Program-made: the position numbers and the translations under genes
Assembly (NCBI GenBank): GCA_027493405.1
Contig: JAOSKV010000012.1
Coordinates: forward strand, 393,460 to 457,459
Length of the DNA: 64,000 nt
DNA from: FEB-22 sp003105195
GTDB taxonomy: Bacteria > Pseudomonadota > Alphaproteobacteria > Rhizobiales > Xanthobacteraceae
Direction: 5' to 3'
Shown here: positions 37,603 through 46,539 of the stretch, piece by piece
Layout of the letters: the number at the start of each line of letters is the position of its first letter
How positions within the stretch are numbered: the first letter of the stretch is position 1
Notes under the pieces: model-generated
The model's database searches: none
The model's input: only the letters and a program-made list of their open reading frames with translations
What the model was told of the DNA's origin: nothing

Positions 37603-39238
37603 ATGAAGTTCGAGACCCTCGTGCCGCAGGACTTCGTGCGGCGGATGCATGCGGAGGGCCACTGGCGCGACGAGGTGTTCGCCGACCACCTCGACCGCTG
37701 CCGGCGCGAGAGCCCGGACGTCACCGCGATCGTCGACTTCAACTCCATGGAGGGTCGCGGCAGCCGGTTGAGCTACCGCGAGCTCGCCGAGCGGGTCGAC
37801 CGCATCGCGCTCGGCCTCGCCGATCTCGGCGTCGGCAAGGGCGACATCGTCTCCTGCCAGCTGCCGAACTGGTGGCAGTTCGCCGCCATGGTCTTCGCCT
37901 GCTGGCGCATCGGCGCTGTCGTCAACCCGATGATGCCGATCTTCCGCGAGCGCGAGGTCCGCTTCATGCTCGGCTTCGCCGAGAGCAAGGTGTTCGTCGT
38001 GCCGCGCACGTTCCGCGGCTTCGACTATCCCGGCATGGCGCGTGCCGTCCGCGGCGACCTCCCGCATCTCCAGCGCCTGCTGGTGATCGGCGGCGAGGGG
38101 GAGGAGAGCTTCGAGGACGTGCTGCTCGGCGCCCCCTTCGATGCCGCGCGGGCGCAGCGCCTGTTCGCCGAGCGCCGCCTCGCCGCCGATGACGTCGTCC
38201 AGGTGCTCTACACCTCCGGCACCACCGGCGAGCCGAAGGGCGTGATGCACACCTCCAACACGCTGCTCTCCAACCTGCGCCCGTTCAGCGCGCGCCTCGA
38301 CTTGAGCGCGCGCGACACCGTGCTGATGTCCTCGCCGCTCGCGCACCAGTCGGGCTTCATCTATGGCGTGCTGATGCCCGTCGTGCTCGGCGCCACCGTC
38401 GTGCTGCAGGACGTGTGGGACGGGCGGCGCGCCGCCGAGCTGATCGCGGCCGAGTGCGCGGCCTTCACCTTCGCCTCCACGCCGTTCCTGTCCGATCTCA
38501 CCGACGCGGTCGGCCAGGGCGGCTGCGACGTCTCCAGCCTGCGGATGTTCGTGGCCGCCGGCGCGCCGATTCCGCGCGTGCTGGTGGAGCGGGCCGCGCG
38601 CACGCTCGGCGCCCACATCGTCTCGGCCTGGGGCATGACCGAGAACGGCTGCGTGACCACCACGCGCCTCGACGATCCCGAGGAGAAGGCCTTCCACACC
38701 GACGGCTGCGCGCTGCCCGGCATGGCGGTGCGCGTCTTCTCGCCGTCCGGCGCGCCGATGCCGACCGGCGAGGAGGGGCAGCTCAAGGTGCGCGGCTGCT
38801 CCAATTTCGTCGGCTACCTCAAACGCCCGCAGCTCTACAATCACGACGCCGACGGCTGGTTCGACACCGGCGACCTCGCCCGCATGGATGCGGACGGCTA
38901 CATCCGCATCACGGGCCGTGCCAAGGACATCATTATCCGCGGCGGCGAGAACATCCCGGTGGTCGAGATCGAAGGGCTCCTGTTCCGCCACCCGGCCGTG
39001 CAGGCGGTGGCGATCGTCGGCACTCCGGACGAGCGGCTCGGCGAGCGCGCCTGCGCCTTCGTCGTGCCGAAGCCCGGCCAGAACCTTCGGCTTCGACGAG
39101 ATGGTGCGCTTCCTCTCCGAGCAGAAGGTCGCCAGGCAGTATCTCCCGGAGCGGCTCGAGATCGTCAAGGAGCTGCCGCTGACGCCGAGCGGGAAGGTGC
39201 AGAAGTTCCGGCTGCGCGAGATTGCGAGGACGATGTGA
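37603..39238 (+). pseudogene. AMP-dependent acid-CoA ligase, one-base insertion near the 3' end
   Basis: Ligase of about 544 residues when repaired. ATG 37603 follows GAAGGAG. The P-loop YTSGTTGEPKGVMHTS begins at residue 203. AWGMTENGCVTTTR is the adenylation motif. ADGWFDTGDLARMDADGYIRITGRAKDIIIRGGENIPVVEIE is the hinge, and PSGKVQKFRLREI holds the catalytic Lys. The frame breaks at 39081-39084 (CAGAACC where CAGACC is expected), after VVPKPGQ. The sequence resumes one frame over at TFGFDEMVRFLSEQK. It resembles cyclohexanecarboxylate- or fatty-acid-type CoA ligases. A TetR gene follows and an operator precedes it, so it is likely induced by its acid or acyl-CoA. Confidence 0.85.
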
Positions 39239-39364
39239 GGCGGCCGTGGACCGCGCGGATTTCCTCCCGGACCGGCGGGCCTGGAACCTGTTCAACCCGG
39301 GAGCGAATCGCGGATGGTGCAGGGCGCCGCCGCGGCGGGCGTGGCCGGACGCAGGGACGGGCCT

Positions 39365-40072
39365 ATGGTTCATTCGATTGAGAGCCTGATCGACGATCCC
39401 GAGCTGGTCGAGCGGCGGCGCGCCCAGATCGTCGCCGCGGCCACGACCCTGTTCGCGAGCAAGGGCTTCTACCGCACGACCATCAAGGAGATCGCCCAGA
39501 AGGCCGGCATCAGCGCCGGCCTCGTCTATCAGTACGTGCGCGAGAAGGAGGACGTGCTCTACCTGGTCCTGCTCGCCGTCGTCGACGCCTATGCCCGGGA
39601 GATTCCGCTCGCCGTCGAGGGGATCGAGGATCCGCTCGATCGGCTCACCGCGACGATCTCGGCCTATTGCCGGGTGATCGAGCGCCACCGCGCCGCCACC
39701 GTTCTGGCCTATCGGTCCACCAGGTCGCTTCCCCCGCCGACCCGCGCCATCATCCAGCAGCGGGAGCTCGAGACCAACCGCCTGATCGGCACCGCGATCG
39801 AGGCCTGCATCAAGGCCGGCTACCTGCGCAAGGTCGACCTCGACGTCGCGACCTATCAGGTCGTGATGGCGGCCCATGCCTGGGCGCTGAAGAGCTGGTA
39901 CTTCAAGACCCGGATGTCGCTCGATCGCTACATCGAGGCCAACATCGATCTCATGTTCTCGGGCCTGCTCACCGCCGCCGGCCAGACGCGCTACCAGTCG
40001 TCCCGCGCCGCCCCGCACCCTGCGCCGCCGGCCCCGAGGGGCCGGGCGAAGGTCCGGCGGCCGACCGCGTGA
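39365..40072 (+). CDS. TetR-family transcriptional regulator
   Basis: Regulator of about 235 residues. The helix-turn-helix spans roughly residues 17-60 (RRAQIVAAATTLFASKGFYRTTIKEIAQKAGISAGLVYQYVREKEDV in sequence order). The ligand domain is TetR_C-like (ISAYCRVIERHRAATVLAYRS). ATG 39314 is an alternative that would add 17 mostly Ala/Gly residues; 39365 has AGGGA upstream and fits family length. It follows the CoA ligase on the same strand. TetR regulators of fatty-acid or aromatic-acid genes usually sense acyl-CoA. The two palindromic sites at 28048-28071 and 37465-37484 are its likely operators. Confidence 0.85.
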   Translation: MVHSIESLIDDPELVERRRAQIVAAATTLFASKGFYRTTIKEIAQKAGISAGLVYQYVREKEDVLYLVLLAVVDAYAREIPLAVEGIEDPLDRLTATISAYCRVIERHRAATVLAYRSTRSLPPPTRAIIQQRELETNRLIGTAIEACIKAGYLRKVDLDVATYQVVMAAHAWALKSWYFKTRMSLDRYIEANIDLMFSGLLTAAGQTRYQSSRAAPHPAPPAPRGRAKVRRPTA

Positions 40073-40256
40073 CGCGGATGCGCGGGCGAGCCGCAAGCTC
40101 AACAGGATGTCGGATCGTCGGAAGCGTTCGCGGATCGGCTCCGTTCCTTCCGACACAGCTGGAGTTGAGCCGGCCGCGGCGGCCCTGTCTTAACGAGAGG
40201 TTGCCTCCGGCGTCCGGTTTCGAAGGATGGCGCGAGCGCGTCCTTCACCAGGGTGC

Positions 40257-40270
40257 TTAGGCAAACCTAA
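40257..40270. promoter_or_regulatory. TTAGG-CAAA-CCTAA inverted repeat upstream of the 328-residue gene
   Basis: A 14-base inverted repeat with 5-bp arms, 52 bases before the ATG at 40322. The arms TTAGG and CCTAA are those seen in DtxR/IdeR-type metal-responsive operators, although the spacer is shorter here. It stands out as AT-richer than its surroundings. Assignment to a metalloregulator is inference only. Confidence 0.35.
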
Positions 40271-40321
40271 AAGGTCCGGCTCCTAGAGTGGCGCCGTCGA
40301 ACCCAGAGAGGCGCCGCCACC

Positions 40322-41308
40322 ATGCCGAACAGCGAGCTTGTCCGTTCCATCCTTGCGCGGGGCGCGATCGCCGCGGAGGATATCCGCGCGCTCCGCCACC
40401 GCGTGTTCTGGAAGGGCGTCGTCACCGAGGCCGATGCCGAGGCCGTGTTCGTGCTCAACGACCGGCTCGGCGCGAGCGCCGCCGAGGGCTGGCCCGACGT
40501 CTTCGTCGAGACGCTGACCGACTATCTGGTGAACCAGGCGGAGCCGGCCGGCTACGTCTCCGAGGCGAATGCCGGCTGGCTGATCGAGCGGATCTCGCGC
40601 TCCGGCCACGTCGACACCGAGGCCGAGCTGGAGCTCCTGGTCAAGGTACTGGAGCGCGCCAAGTCGAGCCCGGTCGCCCTCGTCGCCTTCGCGCTCGAGC
40701 AGGTCAAGCGCGGCGTGCTGGAGGGCCAAGGCCCGGTCGGCCGCGGCGCGCGGCGCGAGCCCGGCATCGTCGACGAGGCCGAGACCGAGCTGGTGCGCCG
40801 CATCCTCTATGCCTTCGGCGGCGACGGGAATATCGCGATCACGCGCCAGGAAGCCGCGATCCTGATCGACATCAACGACGCCACGGCCGAGGTCGACAAT
40901 CACCCCGCCTGGTCGGACCTCTTCGTCAAGGCGCTCGCCAATTTCTTCATGGCGGCATCCGGCTATCAGGTCCCGAGCCGCCAGGAAGCATTGCGGCGCG
41001 AGGCCTGGCTCGACGAGCCGACGGCGGGCGTCGGCGCCTTCATGGGCCGGATGCTCACCGGCAGCCTGACCGCGGTGTGGGACGCCTATCGCCACGGGAG
41101 CCTCGACGGCGAGCCGGCCGCGCAGCCCGCCTGGCCCGACGTGCCGCTGGCGCCGCGCATCACCGAGGATGAGGTGAGCTGGGCCGCCGCCCGCCTGCGC
41201 CGCGACGGCCTGCTGCACGAGAACGAGATGGCGCTGATCAACTTCCTCAAGGCGCAGGACGCGCACCTGCATCCCCGTCTGCTGCCGATCCTCGACCTCG
41301 TCGCCTGA
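40322..41308 (+). CDS. Unknown 328-residue protein
   Basis: I do not recognise the family. The product is soluble and mostly helical, with no signal peptide or membrane span. It appears to have an internal repeat. An N-terminal block with FWKGVVTEADAEAVFVLNDR, then TLTDYLVN, is echoed by a second with ITRQEAAILIDINDAT, then LFVKALANFFM. In both, a segment with acidic residues like an EF-hand-type or tellurium-resistance-type helix pair precedes WPDVFVETLTDYL or WSDLFVKALANFF. The C-terminus repeats the pattern a third time (ENEMALINFLKAQDAHLHP). The start has GAGAGGCG upstream. It stands alone between the TetR gene and the second thiolase-like operon. Confidence 0.65.
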   Translation: MPNSELVRSILARGAIAAEDIRALRHRVFWKGVVTEADAEAVFVLNDRLGASAAEGWPDVFVETLTDYLVNQAEPAGYVSEANAGWLIERISRSGHVDTEAELELLVKVLERAKSSPVALVAFALEQVKRGVLEGQGPVGRGARREPGIVDEAETELVRRILYAFGGDGNIAITRQEAAILIDINDATAEVDNHPAWSDLFVKALANFFMAASGYQVPSRQEALRREAWLDEPTAGVGAFMGRMLTGSLTAVWDAYRHGSLDGEPAAQPAWPDVPLAPRITEDEVSWAAARLRRDGLLHENEMALINFLKAQDAHLHPRLLPILDLVA

Positions 41309-41534
41309 GTGCAGCAGGCGCCGCCGGCGGCGAACGTCGCGGCAAGGACGGCCGCCATGAGAATCCTGCGCATCTGATCTCCACGAATCCGCCTCGCCCG
41401 TCGCATCCCCTGCGCCGACAATGAGCGCCGCGGCCCGTTCCGCCGGGGGAGCCAGTAGCGTACCATTGCCCGGGTGCTGCATCCGCGCGGCCGGCGATCG
41501 CGCGACGGGACGCGCCACTGGGGACGCATCGACG

Positions 41535-42661
41535 ATGACTGCTGCTGCCGCGATCGTCGGGGTCGGTCATACGCGCTACGGCCGGCTGCCGGACTTCGAC
41601 GCCTACGAGCTCGGCCTCTGGGCCTTGAAGGAGGCGCTCGCCGATGCCGGCCTGGCCTTCGCGGACCTCGACGGGCTGATCGTCAACCGGATTCCCGACT
41701 ATCAGCGCTTCTGCGAGATCGCGGGCATCGATCCCGACTACGTCAACATCACGCCCGGCCAGGGCCGCTTCTCCGGCATCGATATCGAGACCGCGGCCGC
41801 GCTGGTCCGCGACGGGCTCGTCACGACCGTCGCGCTGGTCTACGGCAACAACGGCCGCTCGGCGGGCGACCGCTACGGCGGCGCCGACGACACCTACGGC
41901 AGCGGCGGCGCCGGCAACTGGTTTCCCTATGGCATGACCTCGCCGGGCGCCTTCCACGCGCTGATGGCGCGCCGCCACATGGAGCTGTACGGCACCACGC
42001 CGGACCAGCTCGGCACCGTCTCGCGGACGTTCCGCGACCATGCCGCGCTCAATCCCGCGGCCGTCATGCGCGAGCCGTTCACGCTCGCCGACTATCACGC
42101 CTCGCGCTGGATCTGCGAGCCGCTGCATCTGCTCGACTACTGCCTGATCAACGACGGCGGGGTCGCCTTGATCCTGACCTCCGCGGAGCGCGCGCGCGAC
42201 CTGCGGCAGCCGCCCGTCTACCTGCGCGGCTACGGCATCGCGACGACGCTCGCGGGCTCGATGTTCCCGCCGGACGACTTCTGGCGCGGCGCCATGCGCA
42301 AGGCTTCGGCGAGGTGCTTTGCGATGGCGGGGGTCACCCGGGACGACATCTCGACCCTGATGATCTACGACAACTTCACCCCCACCGTGCTGTTCTCCCT
42401 CGAGGGTCACGGCTATTGCGGCGAGGGCGAGAGCGGTCCGTTCGTCGCCGAGGGCCATCTCGCGCTCGGCGGCCGCTATCCGGCGAACACCTCCGGCGGT
42501 CATCTCTCCGAATCCTACATGCAGGGCTGGGCCCTCAACCTCGAGGCCGTCCGCCAGGTGCGCGGTCAGTGTGGCGCGCGGCAGGTGAGCGACTGCGCCT
42601 TCGCGCACTACATGGCGGCGGCGCCGGTCGTCACCTCGATCATCTACGGCCGGGAGGCGTC

Positions 42662-42665
<4 letters not shown>
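41535..42665 (+). CDS. Thiolase-like protein lacking the nucleophilic Cys, copy 2
   Basis: Thiolase-superfamily protein of 376 residues, a paralogue of those at 19481 and 44095. The N-terminus AIVGVGHTRYGRLPDFDAYEL is typical. At the nucleophile position the sequence is YVNITPGQGRFSGID, with no Cys. The conserved IYDNFTPTVLFSLE and the NTSGGHLSESYMQG end match the Ltp2-like group. The following DUF35 gene overlaps the stop by four bases. A retro-aldolase or lyase acting on a CoA ester is likelier than a thiolase. ATG 41535 begins the conserved strand; an upstream in-frame ATG at 41421 would add a non-conserved tail. Confidence 0.8.
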
Positions 42666-43058
<393 letters not shown>

Positions 43059-43062
<4 letters not shown>

Positions 43063-44102
43063 AAGCGATGGTGGTGCGGGCGCCGGGCGGCACCGACGTG
43101 CTCAGGATGGAGACCCTTCCGGACCCGGCTCCGGCGGCGAAGGACGTCGTCATCCGGGTGGATGCCTGCGGCGTGTGCTTCCACGACATCGTCACCCGCA
43201 ACGGCACCCTCAAGGCCGGCGTGCGGATGCCGTGCATCCTCGGCCACGAGATCTCCGGCACCGTGGTCGACACCGGGCGCGACGTGCGCGGCTTCAAGCC
43301 GGGCGACCGCGTCGCGACCGTGCAGCGCTACCACATCTGCGGCGCCTGCCGGCACTGCCGCACCGGACGCGAGACCCTGTGTCCCGACCGCAAGTTCACG
43401 GGCGACTGGGGGCTGGTCGGCGGCTATGCCGAATACGTCGCGATCGAGGACGACAATGTCGCCCTCGTGCCCGACGGGGTCGCGCTCCAGGATGCGTCGA
43501 TCGTCGCCTGCGCGGTCGGCACCATCCTCAACGCGATGCGCGAGGTCGGGAGGCTCGGCGCCGGGGAGAGCGCGCTCGTCACCGGGGCGGGCGGCGGCCT
43601 CGGCATGCACGCCGTGCAGCTCGCGCGCCTGGCCGGCGCCTATGTGATCGCGCAGACCACGTCGCCCGAGAAGGCCGAGCGGATCCGCGCGCTCGGCGCC
43701 CACGAGGTGATCGTCCATGCGCGCGGCGAGGACTTCTCCGGCGCCGTCAAGAAGGCGACCGGCGGCGCGGGCGTCGACGTTGCCATCGACAATGTCGGCA
43801 GCCAGCTGTTCGAGCCGATCCGCCGCAGCATGGGCATCGGCGGGCGCTGGGTGCTGATCGGGCAGCTCACCGGCGAGTTCGTCCCGTTCAATCCGGCGCA
43901 GCTCTTCCTCAAGAACGTCTCGATGCTGAGCGCGACCTCAACCACCCGGCGCCAGCTCGAGGACGGCCTCGCGCTCGTCGCCCGCGGCGCCGTGAAGCCG
44001 GTGATCTCCATGGCGCTGCCGCTCGAGGAGGCCGCCAAGGCGCACGCGCTGGTCGAGGCCGGCAAGGTCCAGGGCCGCATCGTGCTGCGCCCCAATGGCT
44101 GA
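43059..44102 (+). CDS. Zinc-dependent alcohol dehydrogenase (MDR family)
   Basis: Zinc MDR alcohol dehydrogenase of 347 residues. Catalytic zinc ligands are visible in DACGVCFHD and LGHEISGTV. Three of the usual four structural-zinc Cys plus one more appear in HICGACRHCRTGRETLC. The cofactor loop is VTGAGGGLGMHAVQLARLAGA. The YHICGACRHC spacing and CFHDIVTRNG resemble alcohol or 6-hydroxycyclohex-1-ene-1-carbonyl-CoA-type dehydrogenases. It probably oxidises a secondary alcohol, perhaps an acyl-CoA intermediate. It overlaps the DUF35 stop by four bases and the next thiolase-like gene by eight, so it sits between two thiolase-like/DUF35 pairs. Confidence 0.87.
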
Positions 44103-45273
44103 CCCCATGGAGGTCGACGCCGCCATCGTCGGCATCGGGGCCAGCCGGTTCGGTCGCGGCCTGCCGGACAGCCAGCTCCGCCTCGCCTCGGTGGCGTTCC
44201 GCGCGGCGCTGGCGGACGCCGGCCTGGAGCGCGCCGACGTCGACGGCCTCTCGATCCATCTCGGCTGGCCGCTCGGCGTCGACTACGACCGCGTCGCCGA
44301 GGCGTTCGGGCTCGACATCCGCTACGTGAACCAGAGCTGGCTGCACGGCCGCTTCGTCACCAACGCGCTGCAGCACGCCGCGCTCGCGGTCTCGGCCGGG
44401 CTCGCCGACGTGGTCGCCTGCGTCACCGCGGTGAGCTTCACCCGCGAGCGCGGCTTCCTCGGCGGCCCCGGCGACCTCGAGGGCAACCGCGAGGAGGGCG
44501 GGACCCATGGCGAAGTCCCTTGTTACGGGCTCACCGCGCCGGCCGGCGGCGCCGCGATCGCGATGCAGCGCTACATGCACCTCTACGGCGTGACCGGCGA
44601 ACAGCTCGCCGCCGTGCCGATCTCGATCCGCGCGCATGCCGTGAGGAACCCGCGTGCCATCATGCGCGAGCCGTTGACGCGCGAGGCCTATCTCGGCGCC
44701 CGCATGGTCGTCGACCCGCTGCGGCTGTTCGACTGCTGCCTGATCTCGGACGGCGCGGCTGTCGTGCTGGTCGCGCGGCGCGACCGCGCGCGCGACTGCA
44801 AGCAGAGTCCGGTGCGGATCGGGCCGATGCAGGGCCTGCGCGCCGGACGCGAGGAGTTCATCTTCGCCCCGCGCGGCCTCGGCATCAATCAGCAATCGGG
44901 ACGGCGGAGTGCGCCGGACGCGCGCGACCTCGCGGTGTTCGCGCGCGGCATCGCCCGCGCCGACGTGCAGGGCTTCTACACCTACGATGCCTTCTCGCCG
45001 CTGGTGCTGTTCGCGCTCGAGCGCTTCGGCCACGCCGCCCCCGGCGAGGCGGCCGCGTTCGTGCAGGGCGGGCGCATCGGCCCCGGCGGTGCGCTGCCGG
45101 TCAACACCTCCGGCGGCCTGCTCTCCGAGGCCCATGTCGCGGGCTGGAACTCGATCTGCGAGATGGTTCGGCAGCTGCGCGGCATCGCCGGGGCGAGCCA
45201 GATCGCGGACGCGCGCGTGCTGCAATGGGGCACCGCCTGGGGCGACAGCGTGATCCTGGCGAGGGACGCATGA
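44095..45273 (+). CDS. Thiolase-like protein lacking the nucleophilic Cys, copy 3
   Basis: Thiolase-superfamily protein of 392 residues. AIVGIGASRFGRGLPDSQL is the normal N-terminus. The nucleophile site reads YVNQSWLHGRFVTNALQHA, without Cys. TYDAFSPLVLFALE and NTSGGLLSEAHVAGWN match the other two copies. The Tyr-Asp-x-Phe segment is shared by all three, in keeping with a Tyr-based retro-aldol mechanism. A SFTRERGFLGGPGDLEGNREE insertion is specific to this copy. The next gene, a DUF35, starts inside its stop. Together with copy 2 and the dehydrogenase it forms a five-gene operon from 41535 to 45677. Confidence 0.82.
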   Translation: MADPMEVDAAIVGIGASRFGRGLPDSQLRLASVAFRAALADAGLERADVDGLSIHLGWPLGVDYDRVAEAFGLDIRYVNQSWLHGRFVTNALQHAALAVSAGLADVVACVTAVSFTRERGFLGGPGDLEGNREEGGTHGEVPCYGLTAPAGGAAIAMQRYMHLYGVTGEQLAAVPISIRAHAVRNPRAIMREPLTREAYLGARMVVDPLRLFDCCLISDGAAVVLVARRDRARDCKQSPVRIGPMQGLRAGREEFIFAPRGLGINQQSGRRSAPDARDLAVFARGIARADVQGFYTYDAFSPLVLFALERFGHAAPGEAAAFVQGGRIGPGGALPVNTSGGLLSEAHVAGWNSICEMVRQLRGIAGASQIADARVLQWGTAWGDSVILARDA

Positions 45274-45677
45274 GCAATCCCGAGAAGCCGCGTCCGCGCA
45301 TCGGCCCCGACAGCGCGCCGTTCTGGGAGGGCTGCCGGGCTCACAAGCTGCTGTTGCCGACCTGCACGGCCTGCGGCAAGCCGCACCTGCCGCCCGGCCC
45401 GGTCTGCCCGTTCTGCTTCGCCGATGCGATCGCCTGGCGCGCGGCGAGCCGCAGGGGCCGCATCAGCACCTGGACGGTCGTCCACAAGGCCTGGTTCCCG
45501 GCCTTCGCGGCGGACACGCCCTACAACGTCGTCCAGGTCGAGCTCGACGAGGGCCCGCGCCTCACCGCGAGCCTGGTCGGCGGCGCGCGACCGGCGATCG
45601 GCCTGCGTGTGGAAGTCGTCTTCGACGACGTCGACGCCGAGCTGACGCTGCCCAGGTTCATGCCCGTTCAGGGTTGA
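45270..45677 (+). CDS. DUF35 OB-fold protein with zinc ribbon, partner of thiolase-like copy 3
   Basis: DUF35 protein of 135 residues. The PDSAPFWEGCRAHKLLLPTC start leads into the zinc ribbon (C-x2-C in CTAC; C-x2-C in CPFC). The OB fold follows with RRGRISTWTVVHKAWFPAF and VEVVFDDVDAELTLPRF. It is expected to bind the thiolase-like protein encoded just upstream and complete its acyl-CoA site. Its 3' end overlaps the converging gluconolactonase-like gene by ten bases. Confidence 0.88.
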   Translation: MSNPEKPRPRIGPDSAPFWEGCRAHKLLLPTCTACGKPHLPPGPVCPFCFADAIAWRAASRRGRISTWTVVHKAWFPAFAADTPYNVVQVELDEGPRLTASLVGGARPAIGLRVEVVFDDVDAELTLPRFMPVQG

Positions 45678-46539
45678 TACATCGGCTCCGGCAGGCCGGC
45701 GACGCCGACGTCGAGCGCGAGCAGGCCGCCGGCATGGGGCTCGGCCGCGAGCCGGTCCGGCGCCAGCCGGAAGCGTGCGGTCGTGACGTAGAGCGTGCGC
45801 AGGCCCGGCCCGCCGAACGCGCAGGCCGTCGGGCGGCTGACCGGCAGCGCCACGGTGCGGTCGAGCCGGCCGTCCGGCGCGTAGCGGGCGAGGCACCCGC
45901 CGTCGAACATGGCGCTCCACAGGTAGCCCGCGGCGTCGCACGAGGCGCCGTCGGGCACGCCGGCCGGGCGGGGGGGGCCGCGCGCCCCCCCCCGCGCGCG
46001 GGCGCCCGGGGGGGGGGGGGGGAGGGATCGTAGGCGAAGATCGTGTGCCGGTGGCTGTCCGCGAAGTACATCGTCGCCCCGTCCGGGCTCCACGCGACCC
46101 CGTTCGAGACCCAGATGCCGTCCTCGCAGGCGTCCGTGCGTCCCTTCTCGACGCGATAGAGCTTCGCGGTCGGTCCTTTCATGGTCTTGGTCATCGAGCC
46201 GGCCCAGAAGCGGCCGCGCGGGTCGCAACGCCCGTCGTTGAGGATGTTCTCCTCGGCCCGGTTCTCCGGGTCGCTGATGCGATCGAACGCGCCGCTGCGC
46301 GGATCGTGGAGCGCGAAGCCGTTGCGCCCCGCGATGATCAGCCCGCCCGCCGCGCACGGGGCGAACGAGCCGAGCTTCTCGGGCGGCGTCCAGCTCTCCA
46401 CCCTCCCGTTCGCCGGGTCGAGCCGGTGGATCGCGGGCTTCAGCGCGTCGATCCAGTAGAGCGCGTTCTCGCCCGCATGCCAGCGCGGCACCTCGCCCAG
46501 CACGTCCGCCGTGTTCGCGACGCAGATCGCCTCGGTCAT
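45668..46539 (-). pseudogene. SMP-30/gluconolactonase-family protein, broken by a G/C tract
   Basis: Six-bladed beta-propeller lactonase of the SMP-30/Cnr family, about 290 residues if repaired. The N-terminus TADVLGEVPRWHAGENALYWID holds the metal-binding Glu of the family. NILNDGRCDPRGRFWAGSM and GIWVSNGVAWSPDGATMYFADS supply the metal Asn and Asp. The sequence is lost at 45965-46024 (G and C runs) and resumes in another frame at AGVPDGASCDAAGYLWSAMF. That part contains the last metal Asp region, and it ends LPEPMYQP. Such enzymes hydrolyse sugar or other lactones. Its start overlaps the stop of the upstream CoA ligase (ATGA). Confidence 0.78.
45965..46024. other. G/C homopolymer tract replacing coding sequence (tract 3)
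   Basis: About 60 bases of alternating G and C runs inside an SMP-30-type gene, between its YDPS (strand 4) and AGVPDG (strand 5) segments. Total gene length stays close to that of the family, with a net change of frame. Same appearance as tracts at 34348 and 42727. Confidence 0.65.

Noticed and set aside
39365..39390. GGTTCATTCGATTGA near the TetR start as a third copy of the shared operator
   Set aside because: Arms and spacing do not match GATTGA-N8-TCAATC; the bases are explained by coding of MVHSIES.
41086..41373. Minus-strand frame starting MRRILMAAVLAATFAAGGA after GGAGATCAG, like a signal peptide
   Set aside because: After the first 20 residues it runs antisense through the coding sequence of the 328-residue gene with Arg/Ser-rich shadow composition and no mature domain.
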